Assembly (NCBI GenBank): GCA_001466705.2
Contig: LATX02000247.1
Location: forward strand, 62,001-126,000
DNA: 64,000 nucleotides
Direction: 5' to 3'
DNA from: Moniliophthora roreri
Lineage: Eukaryota > Basidiomycota > Agaricomycetes > Agaricales > Marasmiaceae
Below the pieces are notes generated by a model. The model searched no databases. It had not been told where the DNA came from and was given only the letters and a program-made list of their open reading frames with translations. Below are positions 24,163-36,008 of this stretch, in pieces; positions within the stretch are counted from its first letter, which is position 1, and the number at the start of each line of letters is the position of its first letter. The translations under genes and the position numbers were made by a program.

Positions 24163-24929
24163 AAAAATGGACCCTAGATGTGCTGGGATGTGCATCAGGT
24201 GCAGGGCTAGGGCAACCAGGTGGCAACGAACACGATGGAGGCACCGAGCAGTTTCACCGACGCCACCATCGTATTCGGCGACCTCGAGAACCCCAGTATT
24301 ACCACTCTGGGGCTCTCGAGGGCTTTCGTTATCGTCGAGCGGGTGTGACGTTGCGTGACACCTGCTCTTTCTTCTCTACCACCACGACGGCGGGAGCCAC
24401 ACGAGAAGGTGAGTTTCTTTTTCATGTATCTTACTTTTCCTAACTAATATATTTATTCTAGGCTATGTACAGGCTATAACGCAAGTGGAGAAAGGCGGCG
24501 AAGGAGGGAGAGCGGGCGAGGTATATGGCACAAGGTGCGTGCCATTTTTTTTTTCATTCTACTGACTTTTTTCTTTTGTTTCCAGGATCTCTGGATCCCT
24601 CTCCTTAATCTCCAGCGCCAACGCTATCATCCGTCGCCGCCGTTACCCTTGGATAGCCACCACATCACATCACAAGCTCTCCACCAAAGTCAACCACCAC
24701 AGCCGCAACCAGTGGCCCAGGAACCACCAGCTTTGATTCCTGGGGGTTTCCTATGTCGCTGATCACGATTACGATGTCGCCAAAGTCTCGCGCAGTCGTC
24801 TTGACATCGATATCGACACCCTCACCACCTTCTCCTCCTACCCCCGTTTCCAACCACAGCCAGCAGCACCCGAATACACCGGAATGACCTTTCTGGCGCA
24901 TATTGGGTCGCAGAATTCGTTTTTGGCCT

Positions 24930-24944
24930 CAGCGGAATCCGCTG
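24930..24944. other. 7-bp near-palindrome, unit 3
   Basis: CAGCGGA and TCCGCTG separated by one base. It is the counterpart of the 9-bp hairpin at 23856-23880 in unit 2, shortened by base changes. Confidence 0.5.
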
Positions 24945-25310
24945 ATGCCGTCTTTACCTCGCAATGGAAGTCGTTGCCACCCACAAACATACCCACATTT
25001 GCGAGTGTACCTGAGTACACATTCTGCCTCCCACTTCTAAACTCGACACGATATGGACAGCCATTTCGTCATCATATCCACTTCGCTGCAGCGTTTAGGG
25101 CGTGATGTAGACGCTTGGGTAACTTGGCTATGGGATCAGGAGTCGATTTTGAGCTTATTTTGTATATCAATCGCTAGTGCGTTCTTTTTTCTCTCTTCAC
25201 ATCCTTTAATACTCATGGTTTCTTTCCGCAGTTGATCCCCCTGCCTCATAACGGACACTGGTCTCATGCAATACAGTCCCCACGCCACTCGCATCTTTGC
25301 AGCGTCGGGT

Positions 25311-26455
25311 TATCGATGAGCCAGTCTCTTTGTCACAAGGTTATTATCGATCCTCATTTCCCGCTGATAGCTTCAATGACGCCTCTGGATCAACGCACTC
25401 GCGGACTAACGCCGGCAGTCAATCGACGCCACGGCGGATATGCGCTGTTGTGCTTTTGTCGACACCACCATGTCCACTGGCATGCCCTTGTTTACTTTCG
25501 GTTCCAGAACTAGATGGTAAACTCTCTCCTATGCCTTACGACGAACTAAATATTAACACACAGCCGTTGATATTGATCATCATAGAGGCCAGGCACGAAG
25601 GTTTGTTATCTGATATACGGTGTTCTATTTGTGTAGGAAGGGGATATGAGATACAGCCAAGACTATATTTCCTTCTTGGGTAGAATGTGCACCGCCAATG
25701 TAAATGACCAAGGTAATGTACCAAGTTTGGTTATCCTCGTTGGGCAAACGCTAACCCGAAGGATAAAGACAGGTAAATGCAATTGTAGCGTTGGGACAAG
25801 ATATCGTCGAGACTAGGAACAGTAGTGAGCGCTACTAGTACAAAGTATCCAGAGTCGACAGAGTCGACGAATAGTGGCTTTGGCCTTAATTAGACTATAC
25901 TCCCACAGGTTAGTGAGATTTCATCTTATTGGTTTTCTTGTTTATCCCACGTCCATTTAGAGGAATGATGAGGATTCGAGTCGTTGGCATGTTTCCTCGA
26001 GTAGGATGTGTGGGATGTCCGTAACTGACCGTAAGATCTTTGCTGCACCCTTGGATTGGTTGGTGTGGTGTTAGCCTGTGCGTGGTTCTCCATACATTAC
26101 TTACTAGGCCTTGGCTGAATTTCTACGCAGACTAGCCAAAGTCTCTAATAACTCGCCGAGGAGAAGCTGCTAGCAGAATTCCCCCGGCAAAGCCTTGGTT
26201 GCATAGTTGTCTTTGCATCTTCGCATGACATATCATGCGAGCCTGTACCTTGGCTGGCGGACAATCTCAAGCTGAGAATGCGATAGTGCGTACTTACTCT
26301 TGCTCTGAGTATTACTGCCCGGAATAATTCACCTTATCCCATTGTTTCATTTCTACTGAGACCAAAGGCTGCTGGCAAAAGTGCCTCTGGACAGCGAACG
26401 CTCACAACGGAAGCACTCATAGTATATCTGATTGTGGATAGCACCATTGATCCTG
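25311..26455. other. no confident gene
   Basis: Short frames only. A plus-strand frame at 25297-25683 is open but of mixed composition. Part of this interval should correspond to the lost 5' exons of the seven-TM relic at 26460-26750, but I could not align it. Confidence 0.35.
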
Positions 26456-26459
26456 GTGG

Positions 26460-26750
26460 GCTCGGTCTATTGCCTTTCAATATTTACGTAGTAGTTCATC
26501 AAGCGGCGGTATGTCTTCCTCAGAAGATTTCCAACTGATTTTTACAATGGGCCAGGGAATTGCACCGGTCCTGATCATGGTACGCGCGCACCACGGGAAA
26601 AGTGTGGATAGTGCAGAGAACATAGTTTCAACGATTTGTTTTGCTGACAGTGGAGTATTGAGACCCGGGGCAGAGAGAAGTGACATAATATCGCATCTGA
26701 ATGGGAGTTCAGATAGCGGTGTTCCTCAATCGGGAGGTCAAGAGAAGTGA
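26460..26750 (+). pseudogene. seven-TM family relic: 3' exons only
   Basis: The frame G-Q-G-I-A-P-V-L-I-M-V-R-A-H-H-G-K-S-V-D-S matches the last exon of copies B and C (G-I-A-P-T-L-I-I-V-R and G-K-T). Just upstream, F-N-I-Y-V-V-V-H-Q-A-A followed by gtatgt matches the end of the preceding exon of copy B (V-V-Y-Q-A-A followed by gtatgt), so intron position is kept. The earlier exons, including the micro-exon and TM1-5, are not recognisable upstream. In the family this segment is the last TM helix and cytosolic tail. Either the copy is decayed, or an assembly or recombination event removed the front. Confidence 0.65.
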
Positions 26751-29400
26751 AATTTGCTCGGAGTTGAGCGCCTGTCAATCAGGTGACCTGGGCATTTCCC
26801 GTGGTTAGGGTTGGCCGCGACGTGTAACTTATTTTCGCAAACCCGATTCCTTTTCTTTCATGACCCTTCACCACAACCTCTAATGCTTCAGGTAAAGACA
26901 TCTAGAGACGATACACTTAGATCTAGCAAACTCCTAGGATACCTGGTAAGCAATTTGCTCGCCCATTAGAAATACCAAAATCAATTTTGACAATCGCTTT
27001 TTCGTATCTCGGGTGCTATGAATGGTAGAGGTCCTCCTCAAGAAGCTTGCCAGTTCAAAGAATAAACAGAACGATTGCTCCCAAGTGGCATACCGCCCCC
27101 ATTATAGCCTAGACCAGTCGCCTCGTTTTTGGTGGAACGATCTCATACAGGAGATTTATCAGATGCGGTATATCGTTGGGTGCTTGGTTGCCTGGAAAAT
27201 AGGTGTGTGGTTCCCTTAGTCAAGGACAGCACGACTTTCACGATGCTTCCAGTATGATTGAATGTTTCTCGCTGAGCATTTCATGATGCACATGCACATG
27301 CTTTCAGAGGACTGGCGGCGACCTATATATCAGAATGAAACCTCATTGCCCTACAACGTCATCGCATACTTGCTCCCAACGTGATCGACACCGAGTACAG
27401 AAGCAGCAGCAAAGTCAGATAAGCTTGCCACCCGACGCCTCGCTCTAGCCTATGCATCGATTTCTTGTGTTTCACCGGAACGGCACTCCCACTTGCGCTA
27501 TCGATTCCAGATAAAACATGAGATGTGACACTGGGACATCTTGGGCAGTGGTGTCAGAACATCGCGTTAACCGAAAATCGAGATTTTGGACCTCGAAACC
27601 CGCGGTACTTCCTGTCCATTTCGACCTATTCGAGAAGAACTCCTGCGCTAATGCTGGGATCCCAGAACCCATACACCGGAGGACAGAGCAGAGAGGTGCA
27701 TACCCAGGGTAGTAGCGCTGTCCTTCAGTGATACGTGCCTACTAACCATTTCCCACAGGCCCCTCGTATCACCTCGAATTGGCTACCCATTGATAGATAT
27801 TCGGAAGTAATCATATACTGGAGCGCAGGATGCTTATGGTGGTTAATGTAAGTTTTACCTGTCGGCCGAGTTTTTATCTGATACCAATACCGCGAGCAGT
27901 CTATCATTCCCCACGCCGTGACTCATTCGCACCCTCATCTTTCCAATCGACACACCTCTACGTCACGCTACTCAATCTTTCCTTCATGGCCTAGGGTACT
28001 CCTTCAACCTCTTTACGTAACGAAGGAGGTGATGATCTAGTACGAGCAGTTCGTGCTACAGCTACTTGTTCCTTTAATGGCCAGACGTAGGGAGATATCA
28101 TTAGTATGACCAACCAGATTCCAGTTCTCGTGGGTCTCAGACCACTCTGCTCGCAGGCGGTACGATGCCGACTTGGAAGGGGTTCCATGAGGTAGCGGTT
28201 GTGAAGCGGATTGTGGGTCGCCTTTCTGCACAATGATTGGCAAGGAGAGGTGTAGTAGTTATTGGAACCCGTAATCCAGCAGCACTGGTGCGCGGTTAGG
28301 TTCCGATAAGGTATGCTTCCGCCACTTCTTTTTTCCCGGGTCGCTTACGTTTTGGGGTATCAGCAAAGTGGTATATTCCATTCCCCTACCGCCGCTGTCG
28401 ATCCTACATGCCTTAGTGGTCCTGCCACAGAAGAATATGGCAATCGTCATTCACTTTTTTTTTGTGGTCGGCCCTTGGGTAGTTGGGAATTTGAAAGCCT
28501 ATCGGCGTCGTTCCTGCCAATCATGTTGTGGTCATAGAAGCCACTCCAGCACCGTTTCCTTTATGTGGTGCAGGAGTTTCGTCAGGGGTTATTCGTTCTA
28601 ACCATTCACCCATTTTGATATCTTTGAACTTGCACGCGCCTGCCATAATAACGATATTTGTAGCCCTCTAAGTTACATACCCATCATACCCGTACCTATA
28701 GGTCTTACCGCTTCTGATTGAATTGGTCGAATACCACTCCCGTTGCCAAGAACATTCTCATACTCGATGGCATTATCGCCTTACCTCATAGTGAATCCTA
28801 TCAAGCATATTTGTGCAACCCTATCTACGCTAGTGTATTAGGCTCAGGATACGCAATTCTCCATGCTGTGAACCGCTTGATGACGGAGCAACGTGACAGT
28901 GAGTAATGGCCTTGCCAACTATACTCTCTGCGACAACTCCGCTGACTTCAACCGATATGCAGATCTTCCTGAAGAATGATTCACTATTGACCCCAGGGCA
29001 GTGTAATGGAGACATGCAGTGCTCATCACTTTGATGCTAGTGGCTATTCATGTTCAATTCACTCCTAGGTCACTCGACTTGACATCAGAGGCAGTGTCAA
29101 TCGAATTTAGCGTTGTTTCGCGTAGACCGCCGGAGTCATTCAACCCTTTTTGGCGGCATCGCCCCGCTGTATCTAGTAGCGACTCAAGACACACTTTCTC
29201 TCAATGAAAGTCTATCTCTATCGCCCGTTATTTCGAGTATCATATTGACAGTGGCTGTCTTCATTTCTCTATCTTTGGCCTCCGAAGAGCCCGCATCAGC
29301 GCTGTATTCATTGCAAATTCAAAATCGTACATCGCGTCTCCCTGACACGCGAAAATGATACTCGCCTCGTGTTGCTCAAACGAAATTACACGGTTCTTTA
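26751..29400. other. no confident gene
   Basis: Many short frames with no domain. A frame at 28718-28906 (+) reads I-L-I-L-D-G-I-I-A-L-P-H-S-E-S and one at 29113-29358 (+) has a hydrophobic run V-I-S-S-I-I-L-T-V-A-V-F-I-S-L-S. Neither joins to neighbours convincingly. The position next to the seven-TM cluster suggests old duplicated debris. Confidence 0.35.
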
Positions 29401-29406
29401 CGAGAC

Positions 29407-29413
29407 TATAAAT
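29407..29413 (+). promoter_or_regulatory. TATA-like box of seven-TM copy B
   Basis: TATAAAT lies 51 bp upstream of the ATG at 29464. The spacing would fit a short 5' leader. There is no further support. Confidence 0.4.
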
Positions 29414-29463
29414 TTTTTGGGCCGCCTTTTTCAAACTCTTGCTTGCCCCGCCAACATACAGTC

Positions 29464-31032
29464 ATGCCTACCATTGAAGAGACTCTGGAACCCTTCTTAT
29501 CGGTACGGAACATCCTGGTGGAACCGATTAGTACGCTATGCGTGAGTCACCCTATTCTAGCTAAACGATCCATTCTCACTAGTAGTCATTTTAGTTCATG
29601 TTCTTCATATATGGTTTGTCCCACTATTTTCCTCTTTCTACTCGGCTTGACTCTAGTACTATTAGGACTTTACGTTGTGATCTTCACTATCTGCGTATAC
29701 GTTCTCACCAGGCGAGCGGAACGGCCAAATCGAGGACTCTATCTGACGTGTATCATCACCCTGTTCGTGCTGATAACGGCTTGCAACACAGTGGTCACTG
29801 TTGTCTACATCGACCAATCTATTGTCGAGTTCACCGCTGCAAAGACCCGCAAATATCGTGCTGTCCTTAAACTATTGACAGGCCAGACAACCATAACAAG
29901 ACTCGGATCGTAAGTGACATGTTCAACGCCTGGAATAGGCAAATTTCACTTCTCATTTTTTCAGAGTGATTCCCGAACTGTTCCCTGTCCTCATCAAGTA
30001 CGTTTTCACCCAACCTGAGACAAAGCGCGTTACTGATTAATGCTCAAAACAGCATTGTGGCTGATTTTATGCTCGTAAGGACTTCCTATTCTGTGCGGAA
30101 CGACTCAGACCAACACCACCGGCAGATCCATCGATGCCATATTATCTGGGGCTCTCGTAAACGTATAGGCATACCCCTTTTTTTGGTTTCCTTTGTCGTG
30201 AACGGTGGGCATTTATATTATCAAAGATGAGAAATTACTAACTATTTCGAAGCAATCGGACTAGCTGCTGCTATCGTCGTCACGGTTGGATCTCTTAACT
30301 ATGAGGACGATCGTTTTAGGTCTGTGTACGCGACCGGTGGGCGAATCAGGTCTGGGTTCTTTGTCACGAACGCGGTCTTCAACTCGATCCTCACATTAAT
30401 GACCGGTATGTCCAACAGCTAGAGCAAATCAGAAAGCATCTGACTTTGAACTCAGCTGGACGAATCTGGTGGATAACGAGAAAAGCTAGAAAGTTGTTGG
30501 GCCAGAGTGTTGATCGTGAATACAATACGATTGTGGCCGCCATGTAAGTTGAGAAACCGGATCTCCTGCTCTAGCTGAAGGCTAATTTAATTTCTTAGCC
30601 TTGAATCTGGCATAGTATACCCAGTGGTGATGATTATTCGTGTTATTATCACCTATGCCAATGATCCTACGCAAGAAAGTCTCGTTCCTATCGAATTGGT
30701 TCCCGTCGTCTATCAAGCCGCAGTATGTTTCCTTCAATACTCCTTGAACATTTCTCAGACGGAATTTTAAGGGAATCGCACCAACTCTCATCATAGTCCG
30801 TGTCAGTCTGGGTAAAACTGTTGATAGTGTCAACCAGATGCTTTCGACGCTTCATTTTGCCGAACGTGAAGCTGGAGACACAGAAACTCGCCAAAAAGTT
30901 GATGATACGGACATCTCAAGGGTCCACAATGTTGATTTTGATGATCCCACCAGGCAACCCAGCTATAGTGGGTCTAGCAGGTCAAACAAGGGAAGCAAAC
31001 AAAAGATGGAACCTACTACTACCATAGTGTAA
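29464..31032 (+). CDS. seven-transmembrane receptor-like fungal protein, copy B
   Basis: Starts M-P-T-I-E-E-T-L-E-P-F-L. Exon 1 is 29464-29541, micro-exon 2 is 29595-29613 (19 nt, F-M-F-F-I-Y-G) and exon 3 is 29666-29909, with the first TM helices (L-Y-V-V-I-F-T-I-C-V-Y-V-L-T-R-R). Further exons give V-I-P-E-L-F-P-V-L-I-N-I-V-A-D-F-M-L, I-H-R-C-H-I-I-W-G-S, A-G-R-I-W-W-I-T-R-K-A-R, L-E-S-G-I-V-Y-P-V-V-M and finally G-I-A-P-T-L-I-I-V-R. The tail is Ser/Asp-rich and ends T-T-T-I-V. All introns are about 45-55 nt GT-AG and every junction keeps frame, so the gene appears intact. It is convergent with copy C: stops are only about 65 bp apart, so the two form an inverted pair. Predicted integral membrane protein, function unknown. 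Confidence 0.8.
29595..29613 (+). other. 19-nt micro-exon of copy B
   Basis: Flanked by ttttag and gtttgt; encodes F-M-F-F-I-Y plus the first base of Gly. Copies A (9389-9407) and C (32456-32474) have an exon of exactly the same length and phase at the same place, which confirms the splice model for all three. Confidence 0.75.
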
Positions 31033-31096
31033 TATAGTATATACTTGAAAATATGTATCTTGATAGACCCTTCTAGGCCTCCTGTATAAATATCAT

Positions 31097-32621
31097 TCAA
31101 ATCTCATACTTTCCGACTTCCCGGGTCGTATTATTGCTACCAGACGAGTTGAAGTTGGTTCTCTCTAGGTCAATCGAGCGTATTTGAGAGTCTGCTTCTG
31201 CTGCACCACGGTCTCGTTCCGCAAAGTGTAACGTTGATAAGACCTGATCGACGTTCTCTGTTGTCTTCCCCAGGCTTGCTCGGACAATGATCAGCGTGGG
31301 TGCAATGCCCTGTTTAATGCCAATCAGGGTCTGTGTGTTCACGACGCGGCATTGACACTTACAGCTACTTGGGTCACAATTGGGGCAAGATTGATGGGTT
31401 GAATGCCAGTTTCGGTTGCAACCGTGTTCTGCATGATACCGTATGCAATAAGAAAAGCTGGATAGAGAGCACCAGATTCTAAACTTGAAACCCAAATGGA
31501 CGTCAGCGTGGATAGACGGGTCCTAGCAAGGCAACACACATGATAGCGATAATCCGCTGTAGATGCGGATTCGCGGTGTAACCCACTATTTTTCGAGCTT
31601 GACGATTTATCTGCCAGATACGTCCCGCTAGTTGATGATGAGCACCGATGAGAGTAGCAGCTATCCAAGACGCACCCGTGGAGAGCGTAATAATACCGTT
31701 GACGATTACATTTGTGATGAAATATCCCGTGTTCAGATTCCCGCTTTTGATCAACAGGTCAAGGTTAGACTGTTCGTACGCAATAGATCCTAAAATAACC
31801 GCAACGAGGCCAGCCACTGACATACTGTAAGTTCATTTGGCATCATACACACTGGAATCACATACTATTCGTTACTAACCAAGCAAAACACATTGGAACG
31901 GCCATCCACATTTGTGAGTCCCATATGACATAGCATCGGTGTATCTGAAATAAGTTCATTAGTGTCTTTCGAATCATAATTCTATTGAGCATTGATACCA
32001 GCGTTGTGTCGGCAATTGCGCTGATGCTTTGAGTAAGACATATGTGATACGATATACGGTGTAGGACTTACTTCACGAGGAGAGGTATCAAATTGCCTAG
32101 CGTACTAAATATGCGGTGAAGTTATTATTGTCTGGATGAAGAACTGCTTTGCCCTACTGACAATGAGATAGTCACTGCCCTATCAGTCTGGACATATTCA
32201 AGAAGTGATTCCCAATCACGATTCTTTGCCCATGTGAACTGCAATATCGATTGACGAATAAGAATATACGCTTGCAATACGACTAGCATTGTGGACAGGA
32301 CAAAGAGGGATATAGTCCAGCCGAGATGAAGTTTTTGGTTTGGCTGGCCCCGTCGTTGCAGGAGAATGTGTAGACACGCCCCGAAGATCATGATGTAAAT
32401 TCCTTAGAAGCAAACTTAGGAGACTGAGCGAAGTAATGTGGGGAAGCGGCCTCACCGTGAACAAACAACATGGTCTGGAAGTGATCAATAGATTCAGTCT
32501 ACAAGCACGAAGAAGTACATCCGTCTGAACTTACCGAGACAGTACTGACCGGTTGTACTATGACGTTCTCTATAGAGACGTAAGGAGCTAGGTGTTCCTC
32601 AAGCGATTCTTCTGAGGACAT
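31097..32621 (-). CDS. seven-transmembrane receptor-like fungal protein, copy C
   Basis: Starts M-S-S-E-E-S-L-E-E-H-L-A-P-Y-V-S, parallel to copy B's first exon (E-P-F-L-S-V-R-N-I-L-V-E-P-I-S versus Y-V-S-I-E-N-V-I-V-Q-P-V-S). Micro-exon at 32456-32474 (T-M-L-F-V-H-G), then I-Y-I-M-I-F-G-A-C-L-H-I-L-L-Q-R-R, I-H-R-C-Y-V-I-W-D-S, A-G-R-I-W-Q-I-N-R-Q-A-R, L-E-S-G-A-L-Y-P-A-F and G-I-A-P-T-L-I-I-V-R-A-S-L-G-K-T. The last exon ends at 31097 with a polar Asn/Ser/Arg tail. It looks complete. Divergence from copy B is substantial in loops and tail, so the inverted duplication is not recent. Function as for B: probable sensory or structural membrane protein, unknown ligand. Confidence 0.8.
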
Positions 32622-33755
32622 GTCACTGTATAGTGGGGGTGGGCGGCGAAACGACAGAAGGTTACCGGCACAGTACTTATGTATCTAGCATTTGATGATA
32701 TGGCATATAGGTGTACTTGGCCGCTGAAGAAACCGGACTTCGCCTGTCAGCTGCGTTAGTCAATAGGCCTGCCTTGGGTGAATTGGTGAAAGTCTCCAAG
32801 TATGGGAGCGTGAAACGGGGACCAGATCACGACTGGCGGAGCCATCAGTCCCCCTGGTTTTTGACAGATGCGGTGATCTGACGGTGGCTGTCAGGTAATC
32901 CGAAATATTGCATCGGAGCGATGCGCTGGCGGTGTGCCTCTGTAAGTTAGACAGCAGAGCTCTGACCAAATCGCGTGCTCGTCATATTTGGAGCCCGGAA
33001 CTCTAAACCCTCAAACATATATAGTACGTTCGCATCTACAAGGAGCTTACTAGGCTCGAAAGGGTTGACTGACGGCCATCAATGTTACGATCAGATTATC
33101 TTTTAGCGCCTAGCAAGTGGACACGATTGAACGATATAAAATGGTTATATTAGCCAACGAAGCCTTGAACGAAGCAGCTACGTCAATCGATTGCTTGAGG
33201 CTGGGAGCGGGAGTTGAAAGTATGCTCCAGGCCAAGGACTCCGAGACACGTTGTCGGCCCATTTCGGTCCGTCCGGCTTCACCAAGCCGTCCACAGTCCA
33301 ACATCCCCGTTATCACTTCCCGTTAATCGATACTCCAAGATCATTTGTATGAAATATCGCCACTGAGCAGTGACTTGATGAGACCTCATAAAGGTGCGGG
33401 TACAGTGCCTGCCGATGAACACGGATGCAAGTTGCTAAAAAGTCGATGTTCGGGCAAGTTTCTACTCCTTGAGACACATTTATTTCCCTGAAGTCTTATA
33501 GCCATGCTTCCCAACTCGGAGTCCTCAGTTGATTCTCAGTCGCAAGCTATCATCACCAAAGCTTGGAGCAAACTGGCGGTGTCAAGATTGCTATGCCCTC
33601 TCAGGATCATTTCATGATTAACATAAATGCCACGACATGGGAAGAGAAGCGGCATAAAGTACCCTGTTTTATCATGAGAATCAGAACTTTAAAGGAACAA
33701 TTTGGGCACAGGTTGCTTCCGGTCATACCTGCCATAGCGTCCTTACCACTTCCAA
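32622..33755. other. no gene seen
   Basis: About 1.1 kb between copy C's start and the exon relic at 33757. Only short frames. It should contain the promoter of copy C on its left side; no clear TATA box was found. Confidence 0.4.
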
Positions 33756-33756
33756 C

Positions 33757-33837
33757 ATGACGATCGAAAGACAAGTTCTACCCTTTCTCACTGTCGGAAA
33801 CATTATTGTTGAACCGATCAGTATTTCAGTACCCTGA
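33757..33837 (+). pseudogene. seven-TM family relic: first exon only
   Basis: Reads M-T-I-E-R-Q-V-L-P-F-L-T-V-G-N-I-I-V-E-P-I-S, close to copy B's exon 1, then stops at a TGA after two further codons. The expected donor is not present at the homologous place and no micro-exon or TM exon follows. It is a truncated duplication of the start of a B-like gene. Confidence 0.7.
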
Positions 33838-34000
33838 CGGTGAAGACGAATCAAGCGGCGTCGCATCTTAGGACCCATTGCAGTTGGAAGGAAGGCTCAG
33901 ACACTATTGCCGGTGGATTTGCCTGAAGTGGCACATCAATTGGTTCGGGATTATGTATATTTATTATTGAGCTTACGTAGACGACTGTATGCACTTCGGT

Positions 34001-35307
34001 TCACCGAATTTGCAGGTGCAATGTTAAAAACCTGAATAGTCTGACTTCACCGTTGCTAAAAGAGGTCAGTTCGTTGATCCTGCGGTACCGAAGTGACAGC
34101 TTACTGGCATGAAATACAGTGGCATCTGTCCCATTGGACTCCAGACCCCGCCTTCCTCCTCGACCGGTGGACTCCAGCCTAATCTCAGTGTCTTCAACCG
34201 AGCTCCCAAAATCATTTTGCAGTTTTGATCGGTTGTTGAATAGCATCATCAGCGAATTGGTGTAAAGCTTTGCGAGGTTCACCCCTGATATCTGATGTAA
34301 TGCATTATTATGCATACTCAGAAAGAAAATGAGGTCAACGATTGCGGCTGCAGCGGTGATGACACCCGTTTCAACCGTGAGACGGACAACTGGATATTGT
34401 GAAGGCTTGAACAAGATACAGTTTAGTTAGCAGTTAAAACGTACGCTTCGTGATAACAGCATTTGTCTGAAAGGCGAATTCACTGCGATTTCGAAGCAGC
34501 TGAGAATAGCTTTCAGTGGGCAGCTCGTACACGGCAAGATTGAAGTCTCACGTAGAAGGTCATACAACTAGCGATCACAATGTCAACAGCAGCGGACGTC
34601 CCCAGTCGTACTCCGACTGCCTTAGGTAGTCCCGGTATATCATTCGTTTCCCGGGGTTTGATAATGAGCTACGTATAAAGTCAGTAGGTGCGATAATCAA
34701 TGGGAGTCTTTAATCTCACATAGTGGCCTACGGCAGCAGCACCTGCTAGCTGTAGCAAAGCCATTGTAATGATAAATGCGAAGACGGCTTTTGATTTCGA
34801 TAGGGTCCAAATCCTCCAACCGAAGAATATCTTTCGGAGATTGAGTTTCGATAACGAAGATGCGAAGTTGATACACACTTGTACAATGGCACCGATGATG
34901 CTAGTCAATATCGGCACATTCAGGAACTCGGAATATAGATTATCGAGCGCTTCCAGATCGCCCCATCCGAAAGCAAACCATTGTGACGCATCATACGTTG
35001 CGGAGATTGTCTGAGCCCAGTCGAGAAGAAACACGGTGTACACTATATTATAGAGTATCTAAGGGTCATTGATGAAAAGCTATGAAAGAGCAGACGCACC
35101 AAGAGCTTTGAAGAAGAGCCTATCGTTCCTGAAGGTCATATAATAGACGTATACTTGCACAGAAAGCGCTCCAATTAGCCCCCAGTTGAAAGCAAATCCC
35201 AATAGACGGGGAAAAGCACTGTAGTGGTCGCAATTAGTAGACAATTAGGAAGGCAGGAGAGCTTATACAGACAGCCAGACGATGTCTTTGCGCAAAAGAG
35301 TAGTCAT
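34001..35307 (-). CDS. DUF6534-type fungal membrane protein
   Basis: The first TM exon (about 35220-35100) gives G-F-A-F-N-W-G-L-I-G-A-L-S-V-Q-V-Y-V-Y-Y, followed by V-Y-T-V-F-L-L-D-W-A-Q. A 48-nt intron (gtgtgt...cgaaag) lies inside the next open exon, and its removal gives I-V-Q-I-F-F-G-W-R-I-W-T-L. Then come G-V-R-L-G-T-S-A-A-V-D-I-V-I-A-S-C-M-T-F-Y and finally V-R-L-T-V-E-T-G-V-I-T-A-A-A-A-I-V-D-L with L-A-K-L-Y-T-N-S-L-M, the hallmark C-terminal segment of the DUF6534 family. About seven TM helices; function unknown. The family is widely expanded in Agaricomycetes. The N-terminus is uncertain: an ATG at 35307 can be joined only with a weak gtctgt donor. The neighbourhood is all membrane proteins, but of a different family. 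Confidence 0.8.
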
Positions 35308-35309
35308 GG

Positions 35310-35905
35310 AAGTCACAAGTCGTCAGGTGAGACGTTTCCTCCCAATAGCTGAGAATATGTAGGCTACGATTGACATGTTGAATGAAGACTAAAATTCTCC
35401 TTGTTGTTTCCATCACAGCGGAATGGTGCTCCACTTCGCTGGATATCATGATGTGATAGGAACGTTATGCCTGTAGCGCCCTCTCAGCCTCAGTTTCTAT
35501 GATGAAGGCAATGCGCCTGACTCACCAATGCCTTAACCTAGTAGTGCACCATATGGTTTCCTTCCCGCGGTTCCTGATTTGACGTAGACTGTAAGCGCCC
35601 TCCAATAGCGTTGTCCTAGTGTGGGAGAAGGTGAAATGCACGGAAGCATGAATGACGCAACCTGTTAATTTGCTCGGGCCGAAAGTATAAGGTCTAGGCC
35701 AAAAAAGCGCCGAAAAGGCGCCTTGTTACCGAAGGAACGGCTGTACGGACAATTGTATATGGTGCGACGAACGCCAAAAGTAGCCGCGGTACAAGTACGT
35801 GATATTATCCTCAATTAAAGAAATACTCGCTCTGCTTTGGTATGTCCTTCAAACTGTAGACGGCCACTGTTAGTCTTGCAAAACATAAAACAGTCAAACG
35901 AGAAA
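35310..35905. other. intergenic, no gene seen
   Basis: Upstream region of the DUF6534-type gene and downstream of the MYND gene. A G/C-rich inverted stretch (aaaagcgccgaaaaggcgcc) lies near 35702-35721. No coding signal. Confidence 0.4.
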
Positions 35906-36008
35906 CTTACTCAATCTCAATCGAATCCCCTATTCTCTTCGCCCACAACATAACCACCGACTTGAAGAACCCTCTACTCTTGACCAAGCCGACGTACTCC
36001 TCATAGTC

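Larger units (their letters stand above)
22480..25310 (+). repeat. array of three diverged tandem units, hairpin-rich
   Basis: Three units follow one another at roughly 22480-23285, 23286-24345 and 24346-25310. Each opens with a GTGACAC-type motif, a Ser/Ala/Thr-coding patch and a splice-like donor (gtaagt or gtgagt/gtgagc). Next come a T-rich stretch ending in ctccag/ttctag, a purine-rich block (gaaggagggagagcgg in units 2 and 3), a second donor (gtgcgtgc), a pyrimidine tract and a proline-coding block. Then follows a series of short inverted repeats. Units are clearly homologous but diverged by substitutions and indels. I see no transposase, no terminal inverted repeats and no long open frame. 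It could be a decayed tandemly duplicated gene, a non-autonomous element, or a locus for structured RNA. Part of unit 3 (24980-25260) recurs at 42425-42640. Confidence 0.65.

Noticed and set aside
22480..25310. CRISPR-like or simple tandem-repeat array
   Set aside because: Units are long (0.8-1.06 kb), diverged and eukaryotic in context; hairpins differ in sequence and there are no regular spacers.
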